From assembly GCA_947166625.1 (NCBI GenBank), contig CAMVEX010000009.1:1-64000 (forward strand): DNA of 64,000 bases, given 5' to 3'. Below the pieces are notes generated by a model. The model did no database searches. It was not told the origin of the DNA and saw only the letters and a program-made list of their open reading frames with translations. Every line of letters starts with the position of its first letter. Position 1 is the first letter of the stretch. This stretch comes from an uncultured Clostridia bacterium (GTDB taxonomy: Bacteria; Bacillota; Clostridia; Oscillospirales; Acutalibacteraceae). Made by a program: the position numbers and the translations under genes. Below are positions 10,933 to 20,541 of the stretch, one piece after another.

Positions 10933-11972
10933 ACGAGTTTGATTTTTTCGTTTGATTCTTCGATCCTGCCGATGATATAGGCGTCTTCTCCGTTTGCCTT
11001 GAGGATCTCAAGGGCGCTGTCTGCGTCTTCGGGAGAAACTGTCACGCTCATGCCTACGCCCATATTGTAGGTGTTAAACATATCTCTTTCGCTTATATTG
11101 CCCTTTTCGGCAAGAAGCTTGAATATCGGCAGTATTCTGATATCCGATTTGTTGATAACGGCTCCGAGACCGTCGGGTATGCTTCTCGGAATATTTTCAT
11201 AAAATCCGCCGCCTGTGATATGAGATAATCCCTTTACCTTGATTTCTGCAAGAAGGGCAAGGATGGGCTTCACATATATTTTGGTGGGTGTCAGCAGAGT
11301 TTCGCCGAGTGATTTGCCGCCGAGAGCTTCAATGGGGGATTTGATGTCAGCATTTTCCACATCAAAAACTTTTCTTACAAGTGAAAAACCGTTGGAGTGG
11401 ACTCCGCTTGAGGGCAGGGCGATGATAATATCCCCGGCTTTCATCGTTTTGTTGTCGATGATCTTGTCTTTATCAACTATTCCCGTGCAGTAACCGGCGA
11501 GGTCATATTCATCCAATGGATAGAAGCCGGGCATTTCGGCTGTTTCTCCGCCGATAAGCGCCGCGCCCGACTGAATGCAGCCGTCACAGACGCCCTTGAC
11601 AATATCCGCTATTTTTTCGGGGTAATTCTTACCGCAGGCGATGTAGTCAAGGAAATAGAGAGGCTTCGCGCCGCTGCATATTATATCGTTTACGCACATG
11701 GCTACGCAGTCGATGCCTACAGTATCGTGCTTATCCATGAGAAAAGCGATTTTGAGCTTTGTGCCTACTCCGTCCGTTCCGCTGACGAGAACGGGCTTTG
11801 AGATCCCCGTGAGATCGAGCTCAAACAATCCGCCGAATCCGCCTATATCGGTGTCGGCTCCGTTTATCTTCGTCTTTGCGATGTGCTTTTTCATCAGTTC
11901 GACCGATCTGTAGCCGGCTGTGATATCCACCCCGGCGCTTGCGTAACTGTCGGATTTAGATTGAGTATTCAT
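10929..11972 (-). CDS. purM: phosphoribosylformylglycinamidine cyclo-ligase
   Basis: [41 protein letters not shown]. Confidence 0.97.
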   Translation of the reverse strand: MNTQSKSDSYASAGVDITAGYRSVELMKKHIAKTKINGADTDIGGFGGLFELDLTGISKPVLVSGTDGVGTKLKIAFLMDKHDTVGIDCVAMCVNDIICSGAKPLYFLDYIACGKNYPEKIADIVKGVCDGCIQSGAALIGGETAEMPGFYPLDEYDLAGYCTGIVDKDKIIDNKTMKAGDIIIALPSSGVHSNGFSLVRKVFDVENADIKSPIEALGGKSLGETLLTPTKIYVKPILALLAEIKVKGLSHITGGGFYENIPRSIPDGLGAVINKSDIRILPIFKLLAEKGNISERDMFNTYNMGVGMSVTVSPEDADSALEILKANGEDAYIIGRIEESNEKIKLV

Positions 11973-11975
11973 ATA

Positions 11976-13400
11976 TTATTCCTTTCCGTTCCAGCAATAT
12001 GTGCATAAGTCGCATTCATCTATTCCGATAGCGTCCACTATTCCTTTGAGCGATTGAAATTCAAGCGATGAAAAATTGAATTTTTCGCAGATGGCCTTGC
12101 GGAGGTTTTTGCCTCTTTCGGTGTTTGAATCGGAATATTCGTCGATGTATTTGAATCCTTCTTCGCCCTCAAGCTCGGCTATCACTCTCCTTGCGATAAG
12201 CTCCATGTCGCTTGTTGAGCGTGAAAAATTGAGATATTTGCAGCCGTACATTATGGGCGGGCAGGCAGAGCGCATATGGACCGATTTTGCGCCGTTGCCG
12301 TAGAGAAATTCGACCGTTTCTTTAAGCTGAGTGCCTCTGACTATCGAGTCATCCACAAACAGCAGATTTTTATCTTTGATGAGGTCAAGAACCGGCACCT
12401 GCTTCATCTTGGCGATCTTATTTCTCTCGGATTGTACCGAGGGCATAAAGCTTCTTGACCAGGTGGGAGTGTATTTAATAAATGCTCTGGCAAACGGGAT
12501 GTGAGCGCAGTTTGAATATCCTATGGCGTGAGCCGTGCCCGAATCGGGTACTCCGCCCACATAATCTACTCCCTGACAGTTGTTGAGCTCAATATCATGC
12601 TGAGCCATTATCCAGCCGTTTCTGTTTCGCATTATCTCTACATTTACGCCTTCATAGGTAGATGTCGGGTAGCCGTAGTAACTCCAGAGGAATGCGCAGA
12701 TCCTTTTCTTTTTGCCGGGAGGGGAGAGCTGAGTTATTCCCTCGGGCGTAATTTCAACTATTTCGCCGGGCCCGAGCTCTTTTTCGTCTGTATAGCCGAG
12801 CTTCTGATACGCGAATGATTCAAAGGTCACCGCGTATCCGTCTTCGCCCTTGCCTATCAACACCGGCAGCCTGCCGAGGCGGTCGCGGGCGGCAATGATG
12901 CTTCCGTTATCCCGAAGCACGAGTATGCTTGCGGTGCCGTCGATTGATTTCTGGGCGAATTTGATGCCCTCGGTAAAATCGCTTTTTTGATTTATCAGTG
13001 CGGCGACAAGCTCCGTGGAATTTATTTTGCTGCTCGTCATTGCGTTGAAATGCCCGCCACTGAAAGAGAGGAACTGATTTATCAGATCCTCCGAATTGTT
13101 GATTACGCCTACAATGCAGATAGCGTAATTACCCAGGTTTGATCTTATCAGCAGAGGCTGAGGGTCCGTATCGCTTATGCACCCGATAGCGGATGTGCCC
13201 TGCATCTCGTTGAATATTTTTTCAAATTTGGTCCTGAAAGGGGAGTTGCCGATATTGTGAATTTCCCTCTGAAGACCGATTTCTTTGTCATATACGGCAA
13301 TGCCGCCGTTCTTTGTGCCGAGATGTGAATGGTAGTCTGTGCCGAAGAATACTTCGCTCAGACAGTTTTTCTTTGATGAAATTCCGAAAAATCCGCCCAT
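11976..13400 (-). CDS. purF: PurF-like amidophosphoribosyltransferase homologue lacking the catalytic Cys
   Basis: PRPP loop LLFVDDSIVRGTQLKETV and candidate Fe-S Cys residues (RICAF, YGCKY, CDLCTYC) retained; N-terminus is MGGFFGI instead of (M)CG(V/I)xGI. Start confirmed by upstream in-frame TAA and GGAGAAGAG RBS. Confidence 0.85.
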   Translation of the reverse strand: MGGFFGISSKKNCLSEVFFGTDYHSHLGTKNGGIAVYDKEIGLQREIHNIGNSPFRTKFEKIFNEMQGTSAIGCISDTDPQPLLIRSNLGNYAICIVGVINNSEDLINQFLSFSGGHFNAMTSSKINSTELVAALINQKSDFTEGIKFAQKSIDGTASILVLRDNGSIIAARDRLGRLPVLIGKGEDGYAVTFESFAYQKLGYTDEKELGPGEIVEITPEGITQLSPPGKKKRICAFLWSYYGYPTSTYEGVNVEIMRNRNGWIMAQHDIELNNCQGVDYVGGVPDSGTAHAIGYSNCAHIPFARAFIKYTPTWSRSFMPSVQSERNKIAKMKQVPVLDLIKDKNLLFVDDSIVRGTQLKETVEFLYGNGAKSVHMRSACPPIMYGCKYLNFSRSTSDMELIARRVIAELEGEEGFKYIDEYSDSNTERGKNLRKAICEKFNFSSLEFQSLKGIVDAIGIDECDLCTYCWNGKE

Positions 13401-13418
13401 ATTATTTTCTCTTCTCCG

Positions 13419-13913
13419 TTAATCTTTAAGTTTATTCATTACGTCGGCGTCCTTTTTGAGGACCGCCTGCGCGTCCGCCTGCCTTTTTGCCGTCAGTTTA
13501 TCTCTCAGCTCTTTATCCTCAACGGCAAGGATCTGAGAGCAAAGTAAAGCGGCATTAACTCCTCCGTTGATCGCAACAGTGGCTACAGGTATGCCTGAGG
13601 GCATCTGTACTGTTGACAAAAGGGCGTCAATGCCGTCTAAGGTATTTGATTTGCAGGGAATGCCGATTACGGGCAAAACCGTATTTGCGGCGATAGCTCC
13701 GGCGAGGTGTGCCGCCATGCCTGCGGCTGCAATTATTGCGCCGAATCCTTTTTCGGCGGCAGATACGGCAAAATCCCTTGCTTCTACCGGTGTACGGTGA
13801 GCGGAATAGATATGGACCTCGTAGGGTATTCCGAATGAGTCAAGGGTATCGGTCGCCTTTTTGATTACGGGAAGATCGCTGTCGCTGCCCATAACAATGC
13901 CGATTTTTTTCAT
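13419..13913 (-). CDS. purE: 5-(carboxyamino)imidazole ribonucleotide mutase
   Basis: KIGIVMGSDSDLPVIKKA, YSAHRTP, AAAGMAAHLAGAIAA; ATG at 13913 with AGGAGG upstream (ORF-track start at 14018 lies in the riboswitch). Confidence 0.95.
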   Translation of the reverse strand: MKKIGIVMGSDSDLPVIKKATDTLDSFGIPYEVHIYSAHRTPVEARDFAVSAAEKGFGAIIAAAGMAAHLAGAIAANTVLPVIGIPCKSNTLDGIDALLSTVQMPSGIPVATVAINGGVNAALLCSQILAVEDKELRDKLTAKRQADAQAVLKKDADVMNKLKD

Positions 13914-13935
13914 CCTGTTTACCTCCTTAAATAAT

Positions 13936-13974
13936 AAAAAGGTGCACTTGCTCCGTAAAAAAGTAAGTGCGCCC
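13936..13974 (-). terminator. intrinsic terminator downstream of ZTP riboswitch aptamer
   Basis: Minus strand GGGCGCACTTAC-TTTTTTACGGA-GCAAGTGCACC then TTTTTATTA. Confidence 0.8.
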
Positions 13975-14044
13975 AGACGGTCGGCTTGATGATCCGCGGC
14001 TTCACAGTGGTGCTCCACTTATTCCGTCAGTCACCGCAGAACGC
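13971..14044 (-). ncRNA. ZTP (pfl motif) riboswitch
   Basis: Minus strand GCGTTCTGCGGTGACTGACGGAATAAGTGGAGCACCACTGTGAAGCCGCGG...GCCGACCGTCTGGGCGC; P1, GTGG/CCAC hairpin, and ACGG/CCGT pseudoknot match the pfl/ZTP consensus. Confidence 0.92.
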
Positions 14045-14066
14045 TATATCTATATCTAGTAATTAA

Positions 14067-14095
14067 AGTATACCAAAGCTACTATATAAAGTCAA
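14067..14095 (-). promoter_or_regulatory. sigma-A promoter of purine operon
   Basis: TTGACT - 17 nt - TATACT on minus strand directly upstream of the riboswitch. Confidence 0.8.
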
Positions 14096-14169
14096 GTGAC
14101 TGAATAAATTTCACTATTTGCACAAAGTAATCGGAAATTGTTTTTAATTATTGATAAAAAATGATAAAA

Positions 14170-14199
14170 CGGTACCGGCAACCTTGGTTACCGGTACCG
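14170..14199 (-). terminator. terminator-like hairpin after kinase gene
   Basis: cggtaccggcaacc-tt-ggttaccggtaccg near-perfect stem, T-rich on minus strand. Confidence 0.65.
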
Positions 14200-14210
14200 A
14201 CAGGATATTG

Positions 14211-14774
14211 TTAATCGAGCTTCGATTTGAGATAATTCTCGTAAAAATCATTTACTCCGGCGTAGAAATCTTCTATTGAGCCGTCGTTTTTCATCACATA
14301 GTCAGCCATCTGCTCGCTCACGCTTGTGTGAAAGATTTCTTCCTCGTGAATATCGTTTTCGCGCAGCTTTTCAATGCTTTTTCCGTCTCTTTCGCTGCCT
14401 CTGGCAAGCATTCTCTGATAGCGCACGTCATCATCGGAGATCACGACGTCAACAAGCACGAATTTGTCGCCGAATGCATTCTTGAAAACTTCGATATCCG
14501 AAGGCGGGCGGATGCCCGATACAAGGAAATTGGGGCTGTCCGATTCCTTGATCTTTTTCACTATCATTTCGGGGAAGAAGGTCTGACCGTTCGCGGTCAT
14601 ATATTTCTTTGAGGTCGCGTGAAGATTGTCTCTTGTGAGCTCAAGCCCGTCTTTCGCCGCGAGCTCTCTCACTACATCGCCTATGGAGATCATCGGGAAA
14701 TTATATGTTTTTGCAACATATTCAAGGAAGAAATCCTTGCCTGTCCCGTTTTTGCCTACTGCTGCCAATACCAT
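14211..14774 (-). CDS. P-loop nucleoside/adenylate kinase-like protein
   Basis: Walker A GKNGTGKDFFLEYV; kinase-like architecture. Confidence 0.6.
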   Translation of the reverse strand: MVLAAVGKNGTGKDFFLEYVAKTYNFPMISIGDVVRELAAKDGLELTRDNLHATSKKYMTANGQTFFPEMIVKKIKESDSPNFLVSGIRPPSDIEVFKNAFGDKFVLVDVVISDDDVRYQRMLARGSERDGKSIEKLRENDIHEEEIFHTSVSEQMADYVMKNDGSIEDFYAGVNDFYENYLKSKLD

Positions 14775-14788
14775 TTATGTTACCTCCG

Positions 14789-15931
14789 TCAAATCTCGGG
14801 AATTACTATCTCAATCTCTCTGCCGAGCTCGGCGGAGCGTGAGATACCGTCAATGATCGCCTGATTATAAAGAATTTCGCTGCTCGGTACCGGAGCGGCT
14901 CCGCCCTCTTTGACCGCGTCGCAGAATGAGCGGATCTTGATATCAAAGCAGTCTGCGTCATTTTCTTTTTCGGGGATTATCGTCTCGATCTGTTCGCCTG
15001 CTATCTCGTGATAGATTACAAGAGGTCCGCCGATAGAGCCGTTCCAGCATTCGGTCGAGGGAACTCTGACCGAGCCCTTTGTGCCCATGATTATAGTGTC
15101 GCCCGGGGTGTCGAGGTTCATTGCCCACGCGATCCTGAAGTCAAGGATTATATCGCCCTCAAGGCGGATGAATCCTGCCGCGAAATCGTCAACGCCGAAT
15201 TTATCGTGATAGGGGAAATCTGGTGATTTGCCGAAGAAATCGGATTTGTAGCCGGTTACGGTGAGGGGCTTCGGGTAGCCTATTGAATTGAGCACCATAT
15301 CGAGAGAATAGCATCCTATATCGCCCAGTGCGCCGATTCCCGCGGTTTCCTTCTCAATGAAGGATGTGCCGAACGGAGTGGGGATTCCTCTTCTTCTGCC
15401 GCCGCCGGTCTGGATATAATAAATCTTGCCGAGCTCGCCGGACTGGACTACTCTCTTGAGCATCTTCATATTTTCGTCAAAACGGGGCTGAAAACCTATC
15501 GAAAGCACAGCGTCGCTGTTTTTATCTGCTCTGCATATCTCGACCGCTTCGTCAAGAGTGACGCACATCGGCTTTTCGAGCAGTACGCTTACTCCGTGAT
15601 TGAGAGCGTAGATCGCGCACTCGGCGTGAGTTGCATTATAAGTGCATACGCTTACTGCGTCGCACATTCCCGAATCAATGAGCTCTTTGTGGCTCGGGAA
15701 AAACGCGATGTTTTCGCCCACATTGTATCTCTCGCAAAATGCTTCGGCTTTGCCGGGGATAAGGTCCGCGAGCGCTACTATTTCAACATCGGGGCATTTC
15801 TGATATGCCTTGACGTGCGCCTCGGCAATCCAGCCGGTGCCGATGATACCGACCTTGAGCTTTTTGCTCATATCTATTTCTTTTTTTGCGCTGTGATCCT
15901 CTTTGAAAGCGTCAAGAATATTCTCTGACAT
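14789..15931 (-). CDS. Gfo/Idh/MocA family oxidoreductase
   Basis: KLKVGIIGTGWIAEAHVKAY, LLEKPMCVTLDEAVEI; likely start at internal MSKKLKVG. Confidence 0.92.
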   Translation of the reverse strand: MSENILDAFKEDHSAKKEIDMSKKLKVGIIGTGWIAEAHVKAYQKCPDVEIVALADLIPGKAEAFCERYNVGENIAFFPSHKELIDSGMCDAVSVCTYNATHAECAIYALNHGVSVLLEKPMCVTLDEAVEICRADKNSDAVLSIGFQPRFDENMKMLKRVVQSGELGKIYYIQTGGGRRRGIPTPFGTSFIEKETAGIGALGDIGCYSLDMVLNSIGYPKPLTVTGYKSDFFGKSPDFPYHDKFGVDDFAAGFIRLEGDIILDFRIAWAMNLDTPGDTIIMGTKGSVRVPSTECWNGSIGGPLVIYHEIAGEQIETIIPEKENDADCFDIKIRSFCDAVKEGGAAPVPSSEILYNQAIIDGISRSAELGREIEIVIPEI

Positions 15932-15945
15932 AATTTATCCTCCTT

Positions 15946-16776
15946 TTACCAGCCGAGAGATCTGAGATAATCTCTGCTGAGTTTTACCGAATTCAATGAT
16001 GTTTCGCCCTTGGCGGGATTATCCTGCTCTACGATCACCCATTCCGAGCCCGCTTTAAGCGAAGCGTCGAGTATCGCGGGCATATCCTGTACGCCGCTCC
16101 CTACGGGCATAAAGCTGAAAGAATCCTCTTCCTCCTGAGTATCATCCGCTTCGTCATCAATGCCGATAAGGTCGTAAAGCTTGCCCTTTGATTTGCCCTT
16201 CATCACAAAATCCTTCAGATGAACTACGGGAGATCTGCCCGAATATTTAAGGATATAGCCCGCGGGGTCTTCGCCGCCGACATTTACCCAGCAGGTGTCG
16301 ATTTCGGTCTTGAGCAGATCTTCGCTCACGGTCGAGTAAAGAATATCGAGCGCATATTCGCCGTCTATTTTGACAAATTCAAAATCGTGATTGTGATAGA
16401 GAAGCTGTATGCCGAGCTTCTTTGCGGCGGCGCCGATTTTTTTGATTCCCTCTATTGTGGCGGCAAAGCCGTCGGTTCCGGGTCTGCATTCCTCGGTAAG
16501 GTAAGGCACTGCGGCGTATTTGCAGCCTATTTCGGCATAATCGGCCAATACCTTATCCGGGTTTTCGAGCATATCATAATACGGCACGTGAGCGGATATC
16601 GGGATTATTCCGATTTCATCGCAAAAGCTCTTGATTTCAGCGGGGCTTTTGCCGAAAAGGCCGGCAAATTCAACTCCGTCATAGCCGTATTCTTTCATCA
16701 GTTTTATCGTGCCGAAAAAATCCTTTTCCATCTCATCTCTTACCGAGTAGAGCTGGACGGCAACAGGCAGTTTCAT
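15946..16776 (-). CDS. sugar phosphate isomerase/epimerase (xylose isomerase-like TIM barrel)
   Basis: VAVQLYSVRDEMEKDF..GYDGVEFAGL, YHNHDFEF, EIDTCWVNVGG. Confidence 0.9.
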   Translation of the reverse strand: MKLPVAVQLYSVRDEMEKDFFGTIKLMKEYGYDGVEFAGLFGKSPAEIKSFCDEIGIIPISAHVPYYDMLENPDKVLADYAEIGCKYAAVPYLTEECRPGTDGFAATIEGIKKIGAAAKKLGIQLLYHNHDFEFVKIDGEYALDILYSTVSEDLLKTEIDTCWVNVGGEDPAGYILKYSGRSPVVHLKDFVMKGKSKGKLYDLIGIDDEADDTQEEEDSFSFMPVGSGVQDMPAILDASLKAGSEWVIVEQDNPAKGETSLNSVKLSRDYLRSLGW

Positions 16777-16939
16777 AAAATCATCTCCTTTATCGGAAAT
16801 AATATCATAAAAATTTTTTAGTTACAAGGTAAAATGCGAAAATAGGCTTTATTTTTTTCGCGGAATAATGTATAATTTTCACAAACATCTCAAGTAAACC
16901 GGGCAAAAATGAGATTTAACTTTAATCGGAGGGTAATTC

Positions 16940-17464
16940 ATGGGCAGAGCTTCTCTTAAAGAAAACAAAAACATCTATCAGATTTGCCGCGAGGAATGCG
17001 GGCTGACGAGGGCGCAGGCGGCTGAAAAACTTGTCTGGATCTCGGATTCCAGGATCGAAAAAATCGAGAGCGACAAGAGCAGGGCCACTCCCGAGGAAGT
17101 CCTTGCCATGGCAAAGGTCTATAAAAAGCCGGAGCTCAGCAACTGGTTTTGCTCTCACGAATGTGAGATAGGCAAAAAATATGTTCCCGAAATCACCGAA
17201 AAATCACTTTCGGAGATCGTGCTTGAAACTCTTGCTCTCATAAACAAGCTCGAGAGAGAAAAAGACCGGCTCATCGAGATCACATCGGACGGTATTATTC
17301 ACGATGATGAGATCAAAGATTTTGTTATGATAAACAATCAGCTCAAACATATATCAATGAATGTTGATTCTCTCAAGCTCTGGTTTGATGAAACCATAGA
17401 GGAGGGGAGAGTGAATAAAAAGATCCTCTCCGAAGTCCTCAATGAATTAGGGGAAAAAATATAA
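16940..17464 (+). CDS. helix-turn-helix (XRE-like) transcriptional regulator
   Basis: N-terminal CREECGLTRAQAAEKLVWISDSRIEKIESDKSRATPEEVLAMAKVYKKPEL. Confidence 0.8.
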   Translation: MGRASLKENKNIYQICREECGLTRAQAAEKLVWISDSRIEKIESDKSRATPEEVLAMAKVYKKPELSNWFCSHECEIGKKYVPEITEKSLSEIVLETLALINKLEREKDRLIEITSDGIIHDDEIKDFVMINNQLKHISMNVDSLKLWFDETIEEGRVNKKILSEVLNELGEKI

Positions 17465-17609
17465 CTTTGCAATAAGTGAACGACGAATTTATTATTTCAC
17501 TTGCAATTTACCGGATAATACTATATACTGTATCCGTACCGCAGAATACTGCCGGATTCACACAAAATATATGTATTTATCCGGTGCGGGGCTGAATGGA
17601 GGAAAAATA

Positions 17610-18980
17610 ATGAAACAAACGATCGTCAACCGGCTTCTTTCCCTGCTGCTGAGCCTGCTTGTTCCGCTCAATCTCTGGATGTCTTTTCATCCCGCCGCCA
17701 AAATTGATCCTCAGGTCAAGACCGTGCTTGAAAAGACCGGCGGATTTATGAAAGGTTGCTGTCACACTCATCAGGATTACAAGCTGCTCAAGGGCGCCAA
17801 TATCGGCTGGACAAGAGGCGATATCCCGTTCCCTTTCAATAAGGACGGAAGCATCAGCAAGTATTATAAAAGCTGGAAGTCCGAGATGAAAGAGTATGTC
17901 AAAAACGGCGTCAAGGTCTTTGCGGTAACTCCCTATCCCGATGACTATATCGAATACGGGCTTGATCCGAGAAAGCCCGAGAATAAAGCGGCTATCCAAA
18001 AGATCGCAAAATTCTATGTTGAAGATCTCAAGGGTATCGTCGGTGCTTTCCAGATTACAAACGAAATGGGTATCGACCGTTTCACCCTTCCGCTGAATCT
18101 TGATGAGGCGGTTGATTTTATCGGGATGCACGCCGAGGCGATGTATCCTGCCACCCGTGATTCAAATGTGATAATCGGTTATAATATCGTCAATCCCACC
18201 GTCGCGCTCAAAATGCTTAAATATAATAAATTCCTTGATTATATCGGCTTTGACCTCTATATCGGATGCTTTGAGGAGTTTGTTCACGATATAAATCTTT
18301 ATCAGGTGCTGCTCGGGCTTATCCGCGCCGTTTCTCAGAAGCCGCTGATCCTCTGTGAATTCGGTTATATCGGCTACGGCGAAGCCCTCAATAAATCCGA
18401 AAAGAAAGCCCTTCTTCAAGGCTACGGTTATTCGAGCGAGGAGCAGGCCGTCAATGATATGGATGATTTCCTTGATGAGTTGCCGCCCGATATGTCCGAT
18501 GAGATACGCGAGCTTTATCCTAACGCCTCCGATGAGGAACTCGGCGAAATGATATTCAAGGGCGAATACGCGAATCACTTCTATAAATCCCTTCCTGCCC
18601 GCTGCAAGCTTTGGGGTTATGACCATACTCCCGAGGGTCAGGCAAAATTCTATTATGATCTTATCCCGAGACTTCGCAGGCTCGATTATCTCTGCGGCGC
18701 GTTTGTCTATTGCTGGGCAGACAGTTCCCATTGCTATGTCTGCGGCCAGGCAGAGTGCCCCGTTGAAACCGGTTGGGGTCTGATCGACGGCAAGGGAAAT
18801 CCGAAACCTGCTTATTATGCCGTCAGAGACGGATTCTCCGATGTCAGGAAGCCTCTCACCGAGAGAATCGGCGAAAAACTCGATCGCTCGATTTCCGAGC
18901 TTAATGCCCGTAAAACCAAGGCGGTTGACGGTTTCAGACAGAGACTCGGCGAATTCTCGTTCAAAGGTATTTTCAACTGA
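17610..18980 (+). CDS. secreted TIM-barrel glycoside hydrolase-like protein
   Basis: Signal peptide MKQTIVNRLLSLLLSLLVPLNLWM; FQITNEMG and ILCEFGY candidate acid motifs. Confidence 0.6.
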   Translation: MKQTIVNRLLSLLLSLLVPLNLWMSFHPAAKIDPQVKTVLEKTGGFMKGCCHTHQDYKLLKGANIGWTRGDIPFPFNKDGSISKYYKSWKSEMKEYVKNGVKVFAVTPYPDDYIEYGLDPRKPENKAAIQKIAKFYVEDLKGIVGAFQITNEMGIDRFTLPLNLDEAVDFIGMHAEAMYPATRDSNVIIGYNIVNPTVALKMLKYNKFLDYIGFDLYIGCFEEFVHDINLYQVLLGLIRAVSQKPLILCEFGYIGYGEALNKSEKKALLQGYGYSSEEQAVNDMDDFLDELPPDMSDEIRELYPNASDEELGEMIFKGEYANHFYKSLPARCKLWGYDHTPEGQAKFYYDLIPRLRRLDYLCGAFVYCWADSSHCYVCGQAECPVETGWGLIDGKGNPKPAYYAVRDGFSDVRKPLTERIGEKLDRSISELNARKTKAVDGFRQRLGEFSFKGIFN

Positions 18981-18992
18981 AAAATATTAAAA

Positions 18993-19025
18993 CAACAGCG
19001 GACGAAACCGTCCGCTGTTCTCTGT
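18993..19025. terminator. bidirectional terminator between convergent genes
   Basis: aacagcggacg-aaac-cgtccgctgtt hairpin followed by ctctgttt. Confidence 0.75.
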
Positions 19026-19028
19026 TTA

Positions 19029-19667
19029 TCAGAATACTTTGCTCGTGTCCGTTTTGCTTTCGGGCGAAAGAGAATCTTCCCTCGTTAATGAGACCGCTCT
19101 GCCGTCTTTTATTTCGGCCTTATACACAACGCAGTTTTTTATAGGCGTCTGCCACACTCCGCCGTCTTCGCCTTTAAGATTTCTCATTATTGCCCTGAGA
19201 GCTATGCCGTGGGTCACCGCGAGTATATTTCCCGATAAATCGGATTCAATAATATCCCGTAAAAACTCGCCTGTTCTCGCGATGAGAGAATGAATGCTCT
19301 CGATGCCGGACGGCGGCTCGACTTTTTCAGGGTCGTGAATAAAGGCCCAGAGCGGCTCGTCGATATCCTTATACGCAAGCCCTTCATAGTCTCCGAATGA
19401 AAGCTCCTTGATCCTCGGCTCCGGTATGATTTCGCTGCCGGGGCATATTATTTTTGCCGTATCGATCGCTCTGCTCAGAGTGGAGGCGTAAACCGCCGAG
19501 AATTCGATTCCCGCTTTTTTCAGAGATTTCGCGGTTTCACGGGCTTCATTTATCCCGTTTTCATTGAGAATGCTGTTTACCTGCCCCTGAAGCATCTGAC
19601 GGGCGTTCATATCGGTTTCGCCGTGTCTTATCAGATAAAGTGTTTTGTCCTTCAATTTATTTACCAA
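19029..19667 (-). CDS. histidine phosphatase family protein
   Basis: TLYLIRHGETDMNARQMLQGQ, ELSFGDYEG, AVTHGIALRAI. Confidence 0.93.
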   Translation of the reverse strand: MVNKLKDKTLYLIRHGETDMNARQMLQGQVNSILNENGINEARETAKSLKKAGIEFSAVYASTLSRAIDTAKIICPGSEIIPEPRIKELSFGDYEGLAYKDIDEPLWAFIHDPEKVEPPSGIESIHSLIARTGEFLRDIIESDLSGNILAVTHGIALRAIMRNLKGEDGGVWQTPIKNCVVYKAEIKDGRAVSLTREDSLSPESKTDTSKVF

Positions 19668-20518
19668 TCAAGCCTTTTTATCCAGCCTGCTATATCCTTC
19701 AAAACCTCTTTTTTTACATTTCCTTCGTTTAGGATCTCGTGCTTCGCATTCTTATACAGAGTGACGGTGACGTTTTTAACTCCGCTTCGTCTCAGATCTT
19801 TGCCGACTCTTTTAGGACCTTTGCAATGGATCCCGAAAGGATCGTTTACACCCGAAATAACAAGCACCGGCGTATTGTCGGGCAGCCTGTTTGCCCAGCC
19901 CGGTTTGCAGGCTTCGGCAACGGTGAGATTTGCGCTTGCCTGAAAGCCCTTTGTTGTCGTGTGAGCCACAAGCGGATCCTGAGCATAAGCCTCTCTGTTT
20001 GATTTATCATAGCTGAGCCACGAGAGGGGAATGCTGTTTTTTACGGTCTCTCTGCTCGTCTGTTGTTTCTTGAATACGGGGACTGCGAGCCTCGCGATAC
20101 CGGGCAGATGACCAGTTCCGCAGAGGATAAGAGCTTTAAGATCGAGATCGTATTGCTGAATCATTATCCTCGCTATGCAGGAGCCGAGCGAATGCCCGAA
20201 GAGTATTATCGGCAGTGACGGATATTCGCTTTTTACCTTATCATAGAGTTTTTTCGCGTCTTCAACAAAGTATTTATCGGCGTAAGCCGGGGTGTATCCG
20301 ATCTCTCCCGATTTGCCGTGCCCGAGGTTATCGGCTCCGCAGCAGATATATCCTTCGCCGACCATCGTCTGAGCCAGCTCATTATATCTGTCGATATGCT
20401 CCTCCACACCGTGGATCATCATAAAAATGCCGCAGGGCTCGTCTTCGCCCTTCCATTCGTTATATCTGATATTTGTTTTATTATCCGCCGAAAGAAAATA
20501 TTTTTCTGTTTTTGTCAT
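19661..20518 (-). CDS. alpha/beta hydrolase (monoacylglycerol lipase-like)
   Basis: IILFGHSLGSCIARIM nucleophile elbow; MMIHGVEEHIDRY. Confidence 0.88.
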   Translation of the reverse strand: MTKTEKYFLSADNKTNIRYNEWKGEDEPCGIFMMIHGVEEHIDRYNELAQTMVGEGYICCGADNLGHGKSGEIGYTPAYADKYFVEDAKKLYDKVKSEYPSLPIILFGHSLGSCIARIMIQQYDLDLKALILCGTGHLPGIARLAVPVFKKQQTSRETVKNSIPLSWLSYDKSNREAYAQDPLVAHTTTKGFQASANLTVAEACKPGWANRLPDNTPVLVISGVNDPFGIHCKGPKRVGKDLRRSGVKNVTVTLYKNAKHEILNEGNVKKEVLKDIAGWIKRLDW

Positions 20519-20541
20519 ATTTTACTCCGAGTATCAGTCAA

